Assembly (NCBI GenBank): GCA_944989445.1 | Contig: CALYLW010000283.1 | Span: 85,627-149,626, forward strand | From: Ampullaceana balthica | Taxonomy: Eukaryota; Mollusca; Gastropoda; Lymnaeidae | Length of the DNA stretch: 64,000 nucleotides | Reading direction: 5' to 3' | Shown: positions 1 to 12,600 of the stretch, in pieces | Position numbering within the stretch: position 1 is the first letter of the stretch | Layout: every line of letters begins with the position of its first letter | Translations under genes and position numbers: made by a program | The notes under the pieces: model-generated | Databases searched by the model: none | The model's input: the letters and a program-made list of their open reading frames with translations, nothing else | What the model was told of the DNA's origin: nothing

Positions 1-380
1 CATCAACCATCCTCCTGCCCCACACCATGTCATAGTCAATTTGTTGTTGTTTTTATTTAACTATTATCACAACTAGAGTATTTATTACCCGTAAAAATTA
101 CCCGTCAAAAATGACGGAAGTTTTCAAAATAAATATATTTCAGCTGATTTTCCTATAGTTTTTGTAATTGTCCCTTTTGCCTGAAAGCCGTATCGTAAAT
201 AATCAGAAAATGTAGAGACAAAAAGAGAAACATAAAATCTCATTTCTATGATGAGCAATTTTATGCGGACGTTCGAAAAGAGTTATTTTTGGTACAGTTA
301 TTTTTATTTTCAAGGCTTTTTTTTTAGCGGTGCGCTTTCTAAAATCTTACATAGCGTTACGAACGAACATATATAGCAAA
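1..380. other. AT-rich non-coding stretch
   Basis: No open frame of note, RNA gene or clear element. AT-rich sequence with poly-T runs leading up to the Helitron at 381. Confidence 0.4.
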
Positions 381-767
381 TAAACAATATAACAGCCCAA
401 GTCACAGGTTGGAAGGAAGGATCCGTAGCGCTATGACGTCATTTTTTGAGCTTATATTTAAGTATATATACAAGGCGCGCATAAGGAGGTGTGCAGAATT
501 CTAAAAATTCTAAAAGATTCTTTTAAAAATATATGACGTCATAGTTTTAGCTTATATTTTAATTTTGGAAAAGAGAGCGATGTAAAAAGAGGATTTGAGG
601 ATTTATACGTATAAAATTTATAAAATACTTTGTGTACATTTCAGGAAGTTTAATATTTCGTATTTATCAAACAAGGATAAGTTACTTGGGCTTTTTACAA
701 CAAAAAAGTGGGCGCCATAAGCGCCCTACAGCTGAAGTGGGCGCCATAGGCGCCCTAAAACCCCTAG
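381..767 (+). mobile_element. Non-autonomous Helitron, family 2, copy 1
   Basis: The sequence is shared with 62228-62586 in the same orientation, starting at TAAACAATATAA and ending at CCCCTAG followed by T. The right end has the Helitron 3' signature: a GC-rich hairpin (GGGCGCC-ATA-GGCGCCC, 740-756) about ten bases before CTAG at 764-767. There are no terminal inverted repeats and no target duplication, as expected for rolling-circle elements. The hairpin module is present twice in this copy (first at about 710-726). Two TGACGTCA palindromes lie inside. There is no coding sequence, so it would rely on a Rep/helicase encoded elsewhere. The 5' boundary is inferred only from where the two copies start to match. 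Confidence 0.7.
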
Positions 768-1800
768 TTATATATATTGATGCTATAAAAGTGGACGAAT
801 CGGTTTTGCTTGGTTTATTTCCCCAATAAGTCCAGTGACTGAGAAAATGGTCGTATTAATATGATACTATGCATTTGTATGACATAACACTTTGGTTCTG
901 ATAGGGGGAAAATGACGGTGACGGTTATCAACATTTCACAATGTGGCTGCTATAATGAACTTGGAACAAACTTTGCATTTAAAGTTTATTTTCAAGGTTT
1001 TCTATGACAGTGGTCAGTTCATATAATGGGGAAGGGTTTTCCAAGAAAGACCAACGCCATTTTTTTTAAAAAATCTCATATTTAGTGAAGACACTTCCAT
1101 ATAGGATCCAGTATTGAAAATCAAATACCTCACCATAAGTTACTTTCTCCATCAATACAAATTTTGGAGCATATCAAAAGGTTAAATTTCTTTAGCATTT
1201 GGAAGGTTTGAGGAGTGCAACTGATATAAAACTATAAAACTTAAATTTATTCCTCCTAGTAAAGCAAAACATGACGTCGTTAGCTGCAATGATGACGTGT
1301 GTTTTCCTTGTTCCCCAGACAATCATAACCGGCACTGAGAGTACATCTCTACGCTTGGCTGGCCGTGTCGTGCCAACAATTAAAAAACACGTCTATTTGG
1401 GATAAAGCGGTCGGCTTGCAGTTCCTGCATGCAAGTGAGACAGCGCTGCCTCCCCAACACAGGGAAGCCGATCTCTAAACGAAAGAAAGTTCATCATACT
1501 TTTTGGATTTCACCAATTATATCGTTATGATAACAGCGGGTGGTGTGAGGCGAGGCTCGATGGAGGCTCGGGTGTTGTACTCTACTATCCAGCCGCCGGT
1601 AAAATAACTTTTTCAACACAGGAGCCACGGATTCCATTAGCGTTCCTAAACCCATTTCAACGGTGTTCCATCATGTGCTCTGTTTGGTATTCCATCGGCA
1701 GAAATGTATGCCCCTAACACTTAATCACAAGTATTGAAATATTGTATTATATTTTGGAGAATACATTTATGTCCATTCTTAGTTAAATGGCTGATTGATT
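768..1800. other. Non-coding stretch, no recognised feature
   Basis: No long open frame. A moderately GC-richer block at about 1260-1700 is not recognised as coding or as a known repeat. Confidence 0.3.
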
Positions 1801-1803
1801 TTT

Positions 1804-1833
1804 AACGCAATTTCCCATGGGAAAAATTGCGTT
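1804..1833. repeat. Short near-perfect palindrome
   Basis: Arms AACGCAATTT (1804-1813) and AAATTGCGTT (1824-1833) enclose a second palindrome CCCATGGG (1814-1821). It could fold as a 30-nt cruciform or hairpin. The following 350 bp (to about 2190) read like another dispersed repeat but have no partner in the window. Confidence 0.5.
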
Positions 1834-3627
1834 TATATATTTGAAATGTCTGTCCTGTCTGTTCGAGCTTGCACGAGCAACTACTCCTGAACCATACCAG
1901 ACAGAGTGTTCTGGTCTTTTGCAAATATGTTAAGGAGGTCCCAATGATGTGCACGGGCCAATAAAAATTCTCGAAAAGGTTTACTGGATTTCCTAGAAAA
2001 TAAAAAACCCGAAAAATATCAGTATTTTGTCAATATCTCGGCAACCATAACATCTATCGATTTGAGACAAACGCCAAACGATAGCTAATAATATTTAGAA
2101 CAATGCTGGAGAAGGAATTTTTCAAGAATTATCGATTTGAAATGACTTTTAATGTAATCTAGAATGATTTCCCTTGAATAACAAATCGGAAATTCTTTGT
2201 TTGAAATTGCGCTTAAATACCAATTCGAGTTTTTATTAATTTTTTTGGGTATCAAATTTACCGAATTTCAGAAATACAAAGGAAGACCTGACAAAATAAA
2301 AGGAGTTGAATATTTTACTTATATATCTTCGATGTTGCGTATTGATTTTAGGATTACGTTATACAAAATAAGTTTTATGTTAAAGAATGGTCTCACCCTC
2401 ACTCTAATGGCAATATAATGGTTTCATTATAGGTATTCCTCTCATCGTTCTTGATTCTTCTTAAACGCACATTATAGACAAGAAAAACTTCAAAATTCTC
2501 ACAGTGTTTTAAGTTTGCTTTTATCAACTCTTATTGTCTACGTTTTAACAAATTTGAAATATCCCTTGAACATCTCTGATACAAACCAATTTATTAATAC
2601 ACAAATCATGTTTGTACAAAACTGGCTAATGGTATAAAAAAAAATCTTACAAGTATCTACAGTATGCATTCTTAAGCCCAACATAAGAGGCCATGTTTCA
2701 AACAACAATTACTTGAAGCTTAGTATGAGGATTGATGTAACCGAACCCACTTCTATTTACGCTGACAGTAATTAATCAATCAGTCCACGTAAGTTTTCTA
2801 TAAAGCGGCTGTTCGTACCACGTAGCAGCACTCGACTGAAAACTCCCTGGCGATATATTGATAAGAAACACTTGCAAATCTGTAAAAACAGCGACTCGTG
2901 TATCCACGGCCTAAAAACAACTCATTATAATTGGGAGTTTTAAAAAAATGGTGAGATTTTTTTAAAAACCCAAACGGTTAATGATCTGTAATGTTATTGG
3001 AAGAAATGCAAGGGCTGGGTTTTAAGTTCAAACGGATTAAGTACCCAGTTTCTCCGTGCTTCAAAGTATTCACAAAAAAAGCTCACTCTGGTGATTCGCA
3101 TTAAGAGACAATAAATAAACGAGGCAGATAGAGGAACTGGAGCTTAGCGTAAAGGCTGTATATATAAATATCACATTAAAGTCCACTTGAGCACACATCC
3201 AAACGTTTCTAAACGGTATCTCTACCAACCTTCCTGGTCTACACACGGTGTTGATATAGGAAAATTTTTGAACTTTTCGGACATTTGAGCAGAGGCGGAA
3301 GGCTGTTTCGTAAAAGAAAAAATAAATGAATTCAGGCATGAAACATCTGTGTGTAATTGAGAGGACTGGCGAACTCATCGAGAGACCATTCCTCTCCGAT
3401 TCCCCAAGTTGAAAACCGATGGGTTTCAATTTATTCACTGTCGGGGTGAACCTCGTTGTTGTCGTTCGACATAATTCAAACCAAACTGAACAAATGAAGA
3501 GGGAACGTTTGGCCCCAGGCGACATCTCTGAATTAAAACGTGTGAGGTCTGGTGGATTTGATGTCAAATACAAAAGTTCAAGTCGTATTATTTAGTCTAC
3601 GGTACATATAGCGTACTATAAGCGTAC
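1834..3627. other. Non-coding; one unassigned open frame at 3070-3573 (-)
   Basis: The only sizeable frame is a 167-codon minus-strand stretch at 3070-3573. It opens at a TTG; its first in-frame ATG is 17 codons in. I recognise no domain in it, and it includes a poly-Ser and aromatic-rich C-terminal half typical of chance frames. It might be a terminal exon, but nothing supports that. The rest of the interval shows nothing recognisable. Confidence 0.2.
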
Positions 3628-3957
3628 TAGAAAACAAAGAGCAAAGTAGTAATGATACAAAATAACACACAAGGAAGTAAATTTTGACTTGAAAATATAG
3701 CACAACAATCTAATGCCATTCTCAGATAGACACAGGAATTTTAAAAAAAACACTTTTCTTGTTCCATATGTATCAACATAAAAATCCTCCTTCTTCCGCC
3801 TGGAATTTTGGCGTGGAATGGATTGCCTCAGCAAAACATGAAAAGCAACACACCATCAACCTTAACAATTGTAATAAAAAATGCAAGACTTGATATAAAC
3901 CATGAATAAGCGTTACGTAATAATATTCTGCTATATTTCAAATTTAAAAAAGATAGT
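3628..3957 (+). pseudogene. Decayed CR1/jockey-like LINE 3' end, copy a
   Basis: Plus-strand translation in shifting frames recovers pieces of the C-terminal reverse-transcriptase region that is intact at 44965-45399 (-): the Lys-Asn-Thr-Phe-Leu-Ile-Pro block becomes a K-T-L-F-L-F-H-like block, followed by a W-N-F-G-V-E-W block near 3805-3830. After the stop, the 3' UTR retains the AATGCAAGAC ... ATAAACCAT ... AAGCGT ... AATATTCTGCTATA order seen in the other two copies. It carries several frameshifts and stops and is 5' truncated. It is a dead retrotransposon fragment, not a host gene. Confidence 0.65.
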
Positions 3958-5387
3958 TTAAACACTATTGTATTATTCCTTTTAGACTCAAAGACAGAAG
4001 GGCGCATACATGAAATAACAACAATGTGCCTGAGGATGAGGTTCAGTGGTTCTCAAAATTGTTTCCGGTGCATGAGCGCATTTTTAATAACCCCAGATAC
4101 ACAAATGTCAGAGTGGCAGTCTCCATGCCTATTCGCTAGTAGATCATGTCTTCGCAACGGTAGGGAATAAAAGATAAAATATCATTTTTACAATCATTAA
4201 TTCGTTTAAAAAACTGATTGAATTTGAGCGTGATTTCGAATGTAATATAATTATTTTTGTGAGATTTTAATGCACAACTTAGCTCTTCACTTTCAATCAT
4301 TCTTAATTTTATAATAGTAATAGACTTGGACTGGTTGGTCAAGTATTGGTAGTTATTTTATTGTCAGTGATCAGAAAGTTAATTCCAGGACAGCCGCATG
4401 TGGGGCTCAAATATCACTTCGAATTACCTTCTATTCCATTCGAACAACTGCTTCCAAAAACGACAAACGGTATACATGTATTAGCCAAATGGCGATTTAC
4501 ATTGACATTGAAAGGAAAATCCCCAAGATCGCCAGTTAATCTATAAAAACTCCTAATGCTCCTTTTGTAACAAGGGGTTGGAAATGGAGTATACTGAGTA
4601 GATTTTCAGAAATAAAGAGAAAAGATTTAGTTATAATATGGTTGAGCTCCGCCCTCCCCCATACTAACGCTAATTATTTATTCATGTGGTTACGTTTCCA
4701 AAATTAATGATCAGTAAGCAGCGGTATGCTTAATTTTTTATTTACTCATCAGAATCAAGGCAAGCTCTTGTTTTGTTGTTGTTTTTTTTTACACCTCTAA
4801 TAACTTTGCCACACTCTATAACAAAAAGCTAAAATTAATGGTAATGGAAAAAAATTCAACCTAATGAAGCAAATGTTCAAAATTGTAAAACGTTCTTAAG
4901 ACAAAGCGACAGGAAAGATTAATCATCAACCTAACTTTGACACACCGCGGTAGAAGTGGTTGGTTAAAATTGTGAACACAAAGTTAGTAGCATTAAGGTG
5001 CGGCTGATAAATTGCATACTGAATACGTAAACGCATTAGGCATCCACTCAAAAGGAGCTTCAACCCTCGGTACCAATCAGTCATACATCGTGCACTGTCA
5101 CTTGCTTTTTTTAATGGAAACCTATTGACAAAATTCAAAGCTGACATTTGACTCACTATCTCCGAATTTAGAGGTTGATATTTTAAGCTACAAAGCTCTT
5201 CCGTGTTCTCGGGATTGTATTTAAGCGCTCAGAATGCTGATGACAACTTTATGTGCTGTACACAGGTCGCCATATTTTGCAGTCAACTTTATAATCCCCC
5301 ACGATAAACGACTCAACTTTTATTACATAGAAAAACCTTTCATAAATCTCCAGTTAATAAGGGTGGTGCAGAGTCTTTATTATTTAA
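3958..5387. other. Non-coding; isolated hAT-like terminus at 4044
   Basis: CAGTGGTTCTCAAA at 4044-4057 matches a common hAT terminal motif, but no matching inverted end is seen nearby. Otherwise there is only AT-rich sequence with small chance frames. Confidence 0.3.
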
Positions 5388-5770
5388 CTAGATGCCCACG
5401 GGGCTGGGAGTGACTCGATGTGCATACAATATATTTTAAAAAACAGCAACAGAAATAAATATATCCTGTTGGTTAGTTTTAGGAAAACTAATCTACCTGA
5501 AAGAAAGGTTATATCCTAGCGCGAGTTTAGAATACATTAAACAAGATGGAGTATGCCCATGAGAAAGAGGGAGTATGTCAATAGCAAAAGGGGACTATGC
5601 CCAGGGGAAAGGGGGAGGAAGTTAGTCCAGGATAGACGAAGTGTGTCCAGGGAAAAGAGGTGATCGTGTCCAGGGAAAATATGAAAGATGTCAAAGAAAA
5701 GTAGGGAGGAATAGTATGTGGGAGAAAGGGGATGTTCCAGATATGAGGGGGCGTGTCCAGATTTTCTCCG
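5388..5770 (-). mobile_element. Possible Helitron 3' end with purine-rich degenerate minisatellite
   Basis: On the minus strand the sequence reads CCCAGCCCCGTGGGCAT then CTAG (5391-5388) then T. That is a short GC hairpin followed by CTAG|T, the same layout as the better-supported Helitron ends at 11908 and 16947. To the right, 5548-5770 holds irregular repeats of a unit like GTGTCCAGGGAAAA. The other end of the element is not identified. Confidence 0.3.
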
Positions 5771-7364
5771 CCTTTATTGGGAACACTTGTAATATTCTAT
5801 TGCTTAAACTCCCCTGCTAACGAGTGACTTAATAGCCCTATTGTAAGGGAATAATAAGGCCGCACAGAAATGACTGCGCCCGCGTGTGAGAAGTGTCTAA
5901 GTGTGTCGTCCGATGTGGTGAGTGTCGTGTGGGAGGGTTCAATGGTTACTCCCGTAGCAAGTACTGAGTTATCATAAAATACTTGGAGGATTGGGGAGTA
6001 ATAAGCGTCACGTCAATGATAAGAGGTGTCGTGTTTGTGTTGCAGACACACATCATCCACTTGTGGGCCGATGAAATCATTAATTTACACAGAAAATCAA
6101 TATCCCCAGCCAAAACTAGCCCCTCCCGAACTCAACCCACAACCGAGTTTTCTATCCATTGAACCCATGCCATTTATAAATATTTATTTTTTTTTGTTTT
6201 CTTTTGTTTTAAATTATGTTTGTGTACATTTTCTACAATGTCAAACAACTGTAATAGATCTACTACGCGGTATGGCCGACGGCAGTTACCGATCCTGGGA
6301 TGCTTTTGGGATTGACCTTTTTACCTGTGATTACCATTAAAAATGTAAGAAAGGACCACTGAATTGGATCACAGCTTAACATGGCTTTATTTATTGATAA
6401 GGAATGAGTAATGCTAGTCAGGTGAGGAGGGAGGGGGGGGCTACACATACGGCCATTTGTGTGTGTGTGTGGGGGGGGGGTAAAGGATGACAGATTGACA
6501 CGTCACTGTCAGGCCTTTCAAGATATGTCATAACACCGTAATACGGTTCAATGAATTCTAGTCAGGACACTAAGACAGCAGAACATTCTGGTTCTTCAAA
6601 GAAGTGAAGGTTAAAAAGGAAGGCTGGGAAAACCAGTATATGCACCTCGTGCAGAATGACGAGAAGAACACATGTTCTGAGATTGATCAATCAAAACCGT
6701 TTCCCCCAAATGTCACGTAAATTTTCTTTTTTATTTCCACTTTTGAAAAACATTTAATGTGACACGATGTTTGTTTCTTTTGTTTTTTTCTCATATTCCG
6801 TGTTCTCATAAATTTCTGGTGCTTTGAGTTTTCGTTGGTGAAATAAAAACATGACTCGTAAACCGAGCTTGGACTTAAACATTTAGCGATCTTTTTACTA
6901 GACTACTTCATTTATCCTATTAAGGAAATGGATACAGAGATTTAAGAAAAAAGAAAGTCTATCAAAGATCACTATGACTCAAGTCCTTTAACTCGCACAT
7001 ATCCTCCCATGCGTTCTCGTGTATCAACCGATATTTTAAAATTAAAAAATTAAGGCTTTTAAGCAACATGCTTATCAAACCCACATTAAAGACTACTGTT
7101 GCTGTTCCGTATACTGATATTTTATTCATTATCATGTCTCATGTAATCATAGACACCAATAGCCAAAAAGACTGAGGTTAAATTGATCTGTTTTAAGTTT
7201 TTCATAGTGTGGAATCATTTCCAGTCCCTAATTAGCTAGATTGTTTATTTTTATTCCTGCTTACGGAAACATATAAATAACTTATCATTGCTTAAAATAT
7301 GTTATTTAAATCAACATTTTCTGCCAATTTAGCCTATAATAAAATGCATAAACAGCCTTGGTGT
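5771..7364. other. Non-coding stretch with short GT/G tracts
   Basis: No recognised gene. A G-run and (GT)n plus G-run tract lie at 6425-6480. Frames here have no recognisable domain. Confidence 0.3.
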
Positions 7365-7616
7365 CACGTGTGATTAACATGATTTGTGACGTAGAGGTCA
7401 CGTGAATAATAAACGCGGGAAGAAAGGAGCATTCCTATTGGCTGAAAGGGTTGGGCGAGCAGTTGTCAGTGGAGTTCCGTAGTGTAAGGACGGAATGTGT
7501 GTGTGCCTCAAGACTTCCACGTTGTATAACCTCAAATATATATGTTATGTAAATAGCATACGTATTAAAGTTGTTTTATTGAAACAAGTTCTTCGGTGGA
7601 TTATTGTGCACAAGAT
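7365..7616 (+). promoter_or_regulatory. Promoter-like block or solo LTR candidate
   Basis: Two CACGTG E-boxes (about 7366 and 7402), a TGACGT CRE half-site (about 7387) and an inverted CCAAT box (ATTGGCTG, about 7437) fall within 80 bp, in sequence GC-richer than its surroundings. An ATTAAA and AATTGT-like tail follows near 7565. The block starts with TGTCACG and could end at GCACA (about 7606), which suits an LTR, but flanking bases do not form a convincing duplication. No gene follows immediately on either strand. Confidence 0.3.
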
Positions 7617-9970
7617 TCTGTATTGTGAGAATGCCTACAAAAAGAGTTATACATATAAAATATAGCTAACAGTTACACTTGGCTCTTAATTTAACAAGAA
7701 AATTCAAACTGAAATATAGTTTCGGTCTATATAGATTGTATGCTGAACGGGAAGAGAGCTGAATTCTAAAATAAAAAGAGAATGAATACACTTTTATCAT
7801 GCAGCAAACACAATTTAACGCATTACCTTCACATTGGCTCAATAGTACTCAATACTATGTATACTATAATAAGTGAGCATTTACTTAGTAAAGCTTCTGT
7901 TTATAGCATATGACAAAACTGGAGCAAAATTTTAGTTATAAGTAAAGGGGTTGTTATTCTTCAAACTCTTAATATTTTGTATAATTGTAAGCCTCTAAAA
8001 TTGATATTAAAGAAATTATAGAAACATGAGAGAGTATACCAAATTTTTCTATGAACCCATAATAAAACTATGATTATCAAAAAGCAGGAATCTTCTTGCA
8101 AAAAGTTATTAAATTTAAGAGGTTGAAATAATGTTTTGATAACACATGCTAGTGTGACAGTTTTATAAAGTTGCAATTTTACTATAAGAAAACTACTAAA
8201 CATGCTCGATATGAACAAAGCATACTGAATTTTTGCATATTAATTTCATTTTTTGTAAATGGTATGCCAAACAAAGAAAATAAAAAGTGGGAGCAATCCC
8301 TCATCCCAATGTGGTAATAAATCTATATTAATCATTATACTAACAATCAGCTTTTTTTTTAACTGATCAAAGTGTTTTGCAATATTAACGTGGTAGAAAA
8401 AAAAATTGATAAAAATCCTTTATGGCTTTGGAACTTAAATTAGTTCAAACGAGAAACAGTGTGAAAGAATTAATACTTCAAGCAGCCTGATATTCAAAAG
8501 CAATCATTAATTCTCATAACCTTTTCCTCACAACTTTATTGAAAAATTTCAACAAAAAAAAGATTTCCCCTGATACTGATATTTTTTTCTCTAAGCCTCA
8601 CAACATAGAAAAAAATGTTTGGAACAATACACTATCAGATATAAACAGCCACATAGCGATGATTTTTTAATTAAAATAAAGATAGACAAAAGTGAAAACG
8701 ATTTACAATTTTTAAAAACCCTATTTCTTGCAACATCCGTAAGAATAATTTCTTACACAAAGTCATTATTTTAAGATATTTTTTAAAATATAAGTTATTG
8801 CTAAAAACAGAAAACAGTATACAATTTCTCAAAAGTAAAATGCATCATGCAAAACAAATACTGCGCAGAAGACTAGATGAACACTCTATGAAAAGCCAGA
8901 GGATTGATTTGAATGGAGTAAACTCATTTTAATTTAATAAATACTTAAAATATTTTCTTTTGCATACTGCCTTTTAAGACATTTTTCTTTATTATTAACT
9001 TGTTTGTGCCTTTAAAACTCTTTGTTAGAATTTTCGTAATAAAATGATGAATTATCATCTAATATAAATTATTTACTTCTTTATACAATAAATACTTAAA
9101 AGTGTTTTTTTTAAAAGTCTTGGTAGAAGCAACTTACTCTTTACCTAAATGTGTAACTAAAAATTAGGTCAGAGCTCCCCTACCCACACATTCAATATTT
9201 GAAGTTCCACAGAGATTAACATCTTTCTCAAGCAAACATATGATTACTGCATCTAAGACTAAATCACCCCAAATGAATGTGTTACGTGAGTAACAAAACA
9301 TTACAACAAACAAAATGGAAATTACAGAAGAAAGAAAGTATTTATAAGGTGATGATGGTTAAGCCAAGCAAAAGTTGTTGTTTATTTTTAAATTTTAATA
9401 TTAATTAGATGTTGTACATATAATTTCAAACGATGTATAGAGTAGGTAAAAATTATTTACTTATTTTAATAACTGCATTTAAAATGAAGGCAAGAATCAG
9501 ACATGAATACTTAAACTATTAACTATTTAAGCCTCAACAATTTATTGGCTCAAGCAAAATATTTATTTCACTGTTGTATTGCAGACACTAAATTTGATAG
9601 CAGCTTATATTATGCATGCCTTAGTGATTGTTGTTGCAGCTCTGCTCTTTAGGCAGTTTGAGATCAAAAGTTTGAAGTTAAGCTTTAGTAAACTAATATG
9701 GTAAAAATAGTAGACAACCTGCTTGTTAAGCCTTCTTCCTCTTTCCAGTAATAACTAGTACTTAAAATGTCATTTATAGGATTAAATGTTGAGATTCAGT
9801 GAATAGTCTTAACACTTTTATTATATTGCTTGTTCTACTTTTAGACAATATTAGTAACCCTAACTTCATAGATGATCCAATTTCGTAATTCAACTTTAAA
9901 TTAAAATATAAAAATTTACTTTATAATATACTTTGAATAATGATTTTTAAAAATAATAATAAATTAATTT
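7617..9970. other. Very AT-rich non-coding stretch
   Basis: About 2.3 kb of AT-rich sequence with many homopolymer runs and no supported gene, RNA or repeat. It could be intronic or intergenic; nothing here decides. Confidence 0.35.
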
Positions 9971-10413
9971 TAGGGCTGCGGAGATTAATGATTAATTAAT
10001 CGATTAATCATTAAATATTTTAATCAATTAAAATTAATTTGATCGATTAAAATTTAAGAATATAGTACACTGTATATTTATAATATTTTTTTTCCAATTT
10101 ATTAATAATTTTTTGTTACTAACATACTTTTCCCCAGTATTTTTATTATTTATTTTGATGTGCATATGTAAACAAAAAGGTTTTTCTTCCTTATTTCTTG
10201 CATAGCAGAATGAATTTGCTGTGTTACGTCACAAAATTTGGGAGCCATGGAATTACCACGACTTAACCGATTTCACAAAATAATGAATCGCAACTTAATG
10301 GGATCTATATATGAATATGCGTTATAAAAATATAACTAATCGAAATTAATCGATTAATCTTTTAAATTTTTTCTCGATTAACAACAAAATATTTTTAATC
10401 AGTAGCAAACCTA
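9971..10413. mobile_element. Degenerate hAT-like MITE with TAGGGCTG terminus
   Basis: The left end TAGGGCTGCGGAGATTAA runs into repeated TTAATCGATTAATC motifs. The right end, read on the minus strand, starts TAGGTTTGCTACTGATTAA and also runs into ATTAATCGATTAAT. AATTAATT lies at both flanks but the flanks are too AT-rich to be sure it is a target duplication. The same TAGGGCTG terminus occurs at 21829 beside a hAT transposase remnant, which supports a hAT origin. No coding capacity. Confidence 0.45.
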
Positions 10414-10950
10414 ATTAATTAATATACTAAAACTTTAAAACTGACTTCGAAGTGAATGATTTATCAACAAGACTTAACCAGATTCCAGTCTATTTAATTT
10501 TAATGAATTGATTACTAATTTTTTATTTAAGATTATCAAATTAAAGAGGTTAACAACATTTGACCCATAAGTGCAATACATTATTTCTTCTAAGTCTAAA
10601 ATAACTTTGTAGCTTTGCTGATTATGTAAATACCTTGCCTTAAATTTAAGAAAGACCTGAAAACTGAAAGGTGAGAATTAATAACATTTCAAATTTAAAA
10701 ATTAATTGGTAACCAAATACTTCTTTAAGTGTAAGTTATTATTAGTATTTGAATTAGGCCCTAAAATAACTGAAACCTATATAAGTATAAGTTAAGTTAA
10801 GTGAACTAGTTAGCCTACTACTTACTATTACTACTTACCAAGACAAATCATGACCAATGTCCTAATTAAATTTAATATTATAATGAATGAAAGCTAAGAC
10901 TAAGAAAAACAGAAGAGTCAAGAGTTAGAGTAAGAGAGGACCTACTGGTC
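10414..10950. other. AT-rich non-coding stretch
   Basis: Nothing recognised; short runs of AAGTTA-type simple sequence near 10785-10810. Confidence 0.35.

Positions 10951-10992
<42 letters not shown>
10951..10992. repeat. (CTA)n microsatellite
   Basis: About 14 uninterrupted trinucleotide units. Confidence 0.95.
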
Positions 10993-11907
10993 ACTAAGCC
11001 ACTCATGATATGTCAAATATTTATATTTCAGTTATTTGTTTTTTTATTGATGACTTTTTGAAATATTTGTGATGATGACAAGTCACAATTCAAAGGCAAA
11101 TGAAGTTATGAGTTATGCAGTTGAAAGTTATAGGTAGAGTAAAGTAAAGTAGAGTAGTTACTCAATTTAATTCAAATTCAATGACAATAATAATTGAAAT
11201 TGTACTTACTTCTGCCTGAACTTGTCGATCCATTATTTCCCATTATGTCTTTTTGATGCACACAGGAATATTTAATAACATCACATTATTTGAACTGAAA
11301 GAAACGACGTACAATTCGCTAACTTTTAGCTTTCAAAATCAAGAATTTCATTTGTTGTATTCTGTATATGATAACAAACAACTAATGGAAAATCCAATGT
11401 TTCTCACAGGATGTTATATTTTTCAAACTTTTTAAAAGAAGAGTTCCTTTTTTTCCCAAAAAAAAACTAAATACTTTTATGGTTATCAAATTATTATTAT
11501 ATAAGCTCTAAAAAAATAAGTTTAAATATTGTTGTTTTTTTAATCTTTAGTTACGTAGTCTGTAAAAGTTAAAAATAAACAACTTTGGCCTCCATTACAT
11601 TTTCTAAAATAATGGTTTCCAAAACAAAGGTGAACAAAATAAAAGTGGGTGAACAATAATTACAATTTAAAATGAATGACACAATAGTCAATAGTGGTTT
11701 TAATAGAAAAGAGACGTTGCCATTAAAATATTGATGACCATTTTCAACGCAGTCTGTAAAAGTAAAAGATAAACAACTTTGGCCTCCATAACATTTCTAA
11801 AATAATGTTTTCCAAATCAAAGGTGAACAAAAGAAGTATCTTATGTCATCTATTACAGACATCTTTTCATTGAATTGGTTCTAAAAAAATTATTAATTTA
11901 TATTTAA
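10993..11907. other. AT-rich non-coding stretch with a local duplication
   Basis: A segment near 11560-11640 (AACAACTTTGGCCTCCAT, then TTTCTAAAATAATG) recurs at 11770-11830, about 200 bp apart, so it is a short direct duplication. No gene seen. Confidence 0.45.
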
Positions 11908-12600
11908 CTAGGGGCAAGTACCCGGCTTTCACGGGTTTAACAACAACAGCAACAAAAACAACAACAAAACAACAACAACAAAACAACAAAAACAAAAACA
12001 ACAAAAACAAAACAACAACAAAAACAACAACTACTACAACAACAACAACAACAAAGCAACAACAACATGAAGGACATTGTCGCAGGGCTAGGGATGTGGA
12101 CAACAACAACAGAAAAAACAACACAAAAACAACAACAGCAACAACAGCAAAAACAACAACAACTGCAACAACAACAAAAACAAAACAACAACAAAAACAA
12201 CAACAACAAAAAAACAACTACAACAACAACAGCAACAACAACAAAACAACAACAAAAGCAACAACAACAAAGCAACAACAATAAAACAATTATTTTATGG
12301 CGATAATCGCCTTCTTGTTAATCTCGACACCAAAATGTTTATTATTTTGCGTCATTAGTTTACGTCTTAATTTTCAATAATTTTTATTTTATATAGCTCA
12401 TATAAGGAACAACTACATTTTGGGCCCCCGGCCCCCAGTATCTTATATATATGGAACGAAACCTGATTAATAACCTTTCCGGTATAATTTTGTGTAGGTG
12501 TACCAAATTTCACGTTATTTGGTTGTCTGGATCTTGAGTTAATAGGGAACATCCAGACGGACAGACGACAGACAGACAACAAATGCGTCTTATACTTATA
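11908..12600 (-). mobile_element. Non-autonomous Helitron E1, CAA-filled
   Basis: The element runs on the minus strand. Its 3' end is CTAG at 11908-11911, preceded by a hairpin with ACCCG/CGGGT arms (11920-11936). The 5' part (about 12300-12600) matches the first 290 bp of the Rep-bearing element at 13446. The middle is a long (CAA)n-type low-complexity tract (11938-12295) interrupted by a conserved 37-bp non-repeat island starting ATGAAGGACATTG at 12067. GGCGATAATCGCC (12299-12311) is a palindrome shared with E2. There is no coding capacity; Gln/Asn/Thr- or Cys/Val-rich frames here are products of the repeat. Confidence 0.75.

Noticed and set aside
3070..3573. 167-codon minus frame as a host gene
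   Set aside because: Opens at TTG, has no recognisable domain and a low-complexity second half; kept only as an unassigned stretch.
11867..12306. Poly-Gln/Asn/Thr (plus) and Cys/Val/Leu-rich (minus) proteins, also at 12510-13142 and 16909-17663
   Set aside because: Translations of CAA/TTG and CT/GA low-complexity sequence inside Helitron derivatives.
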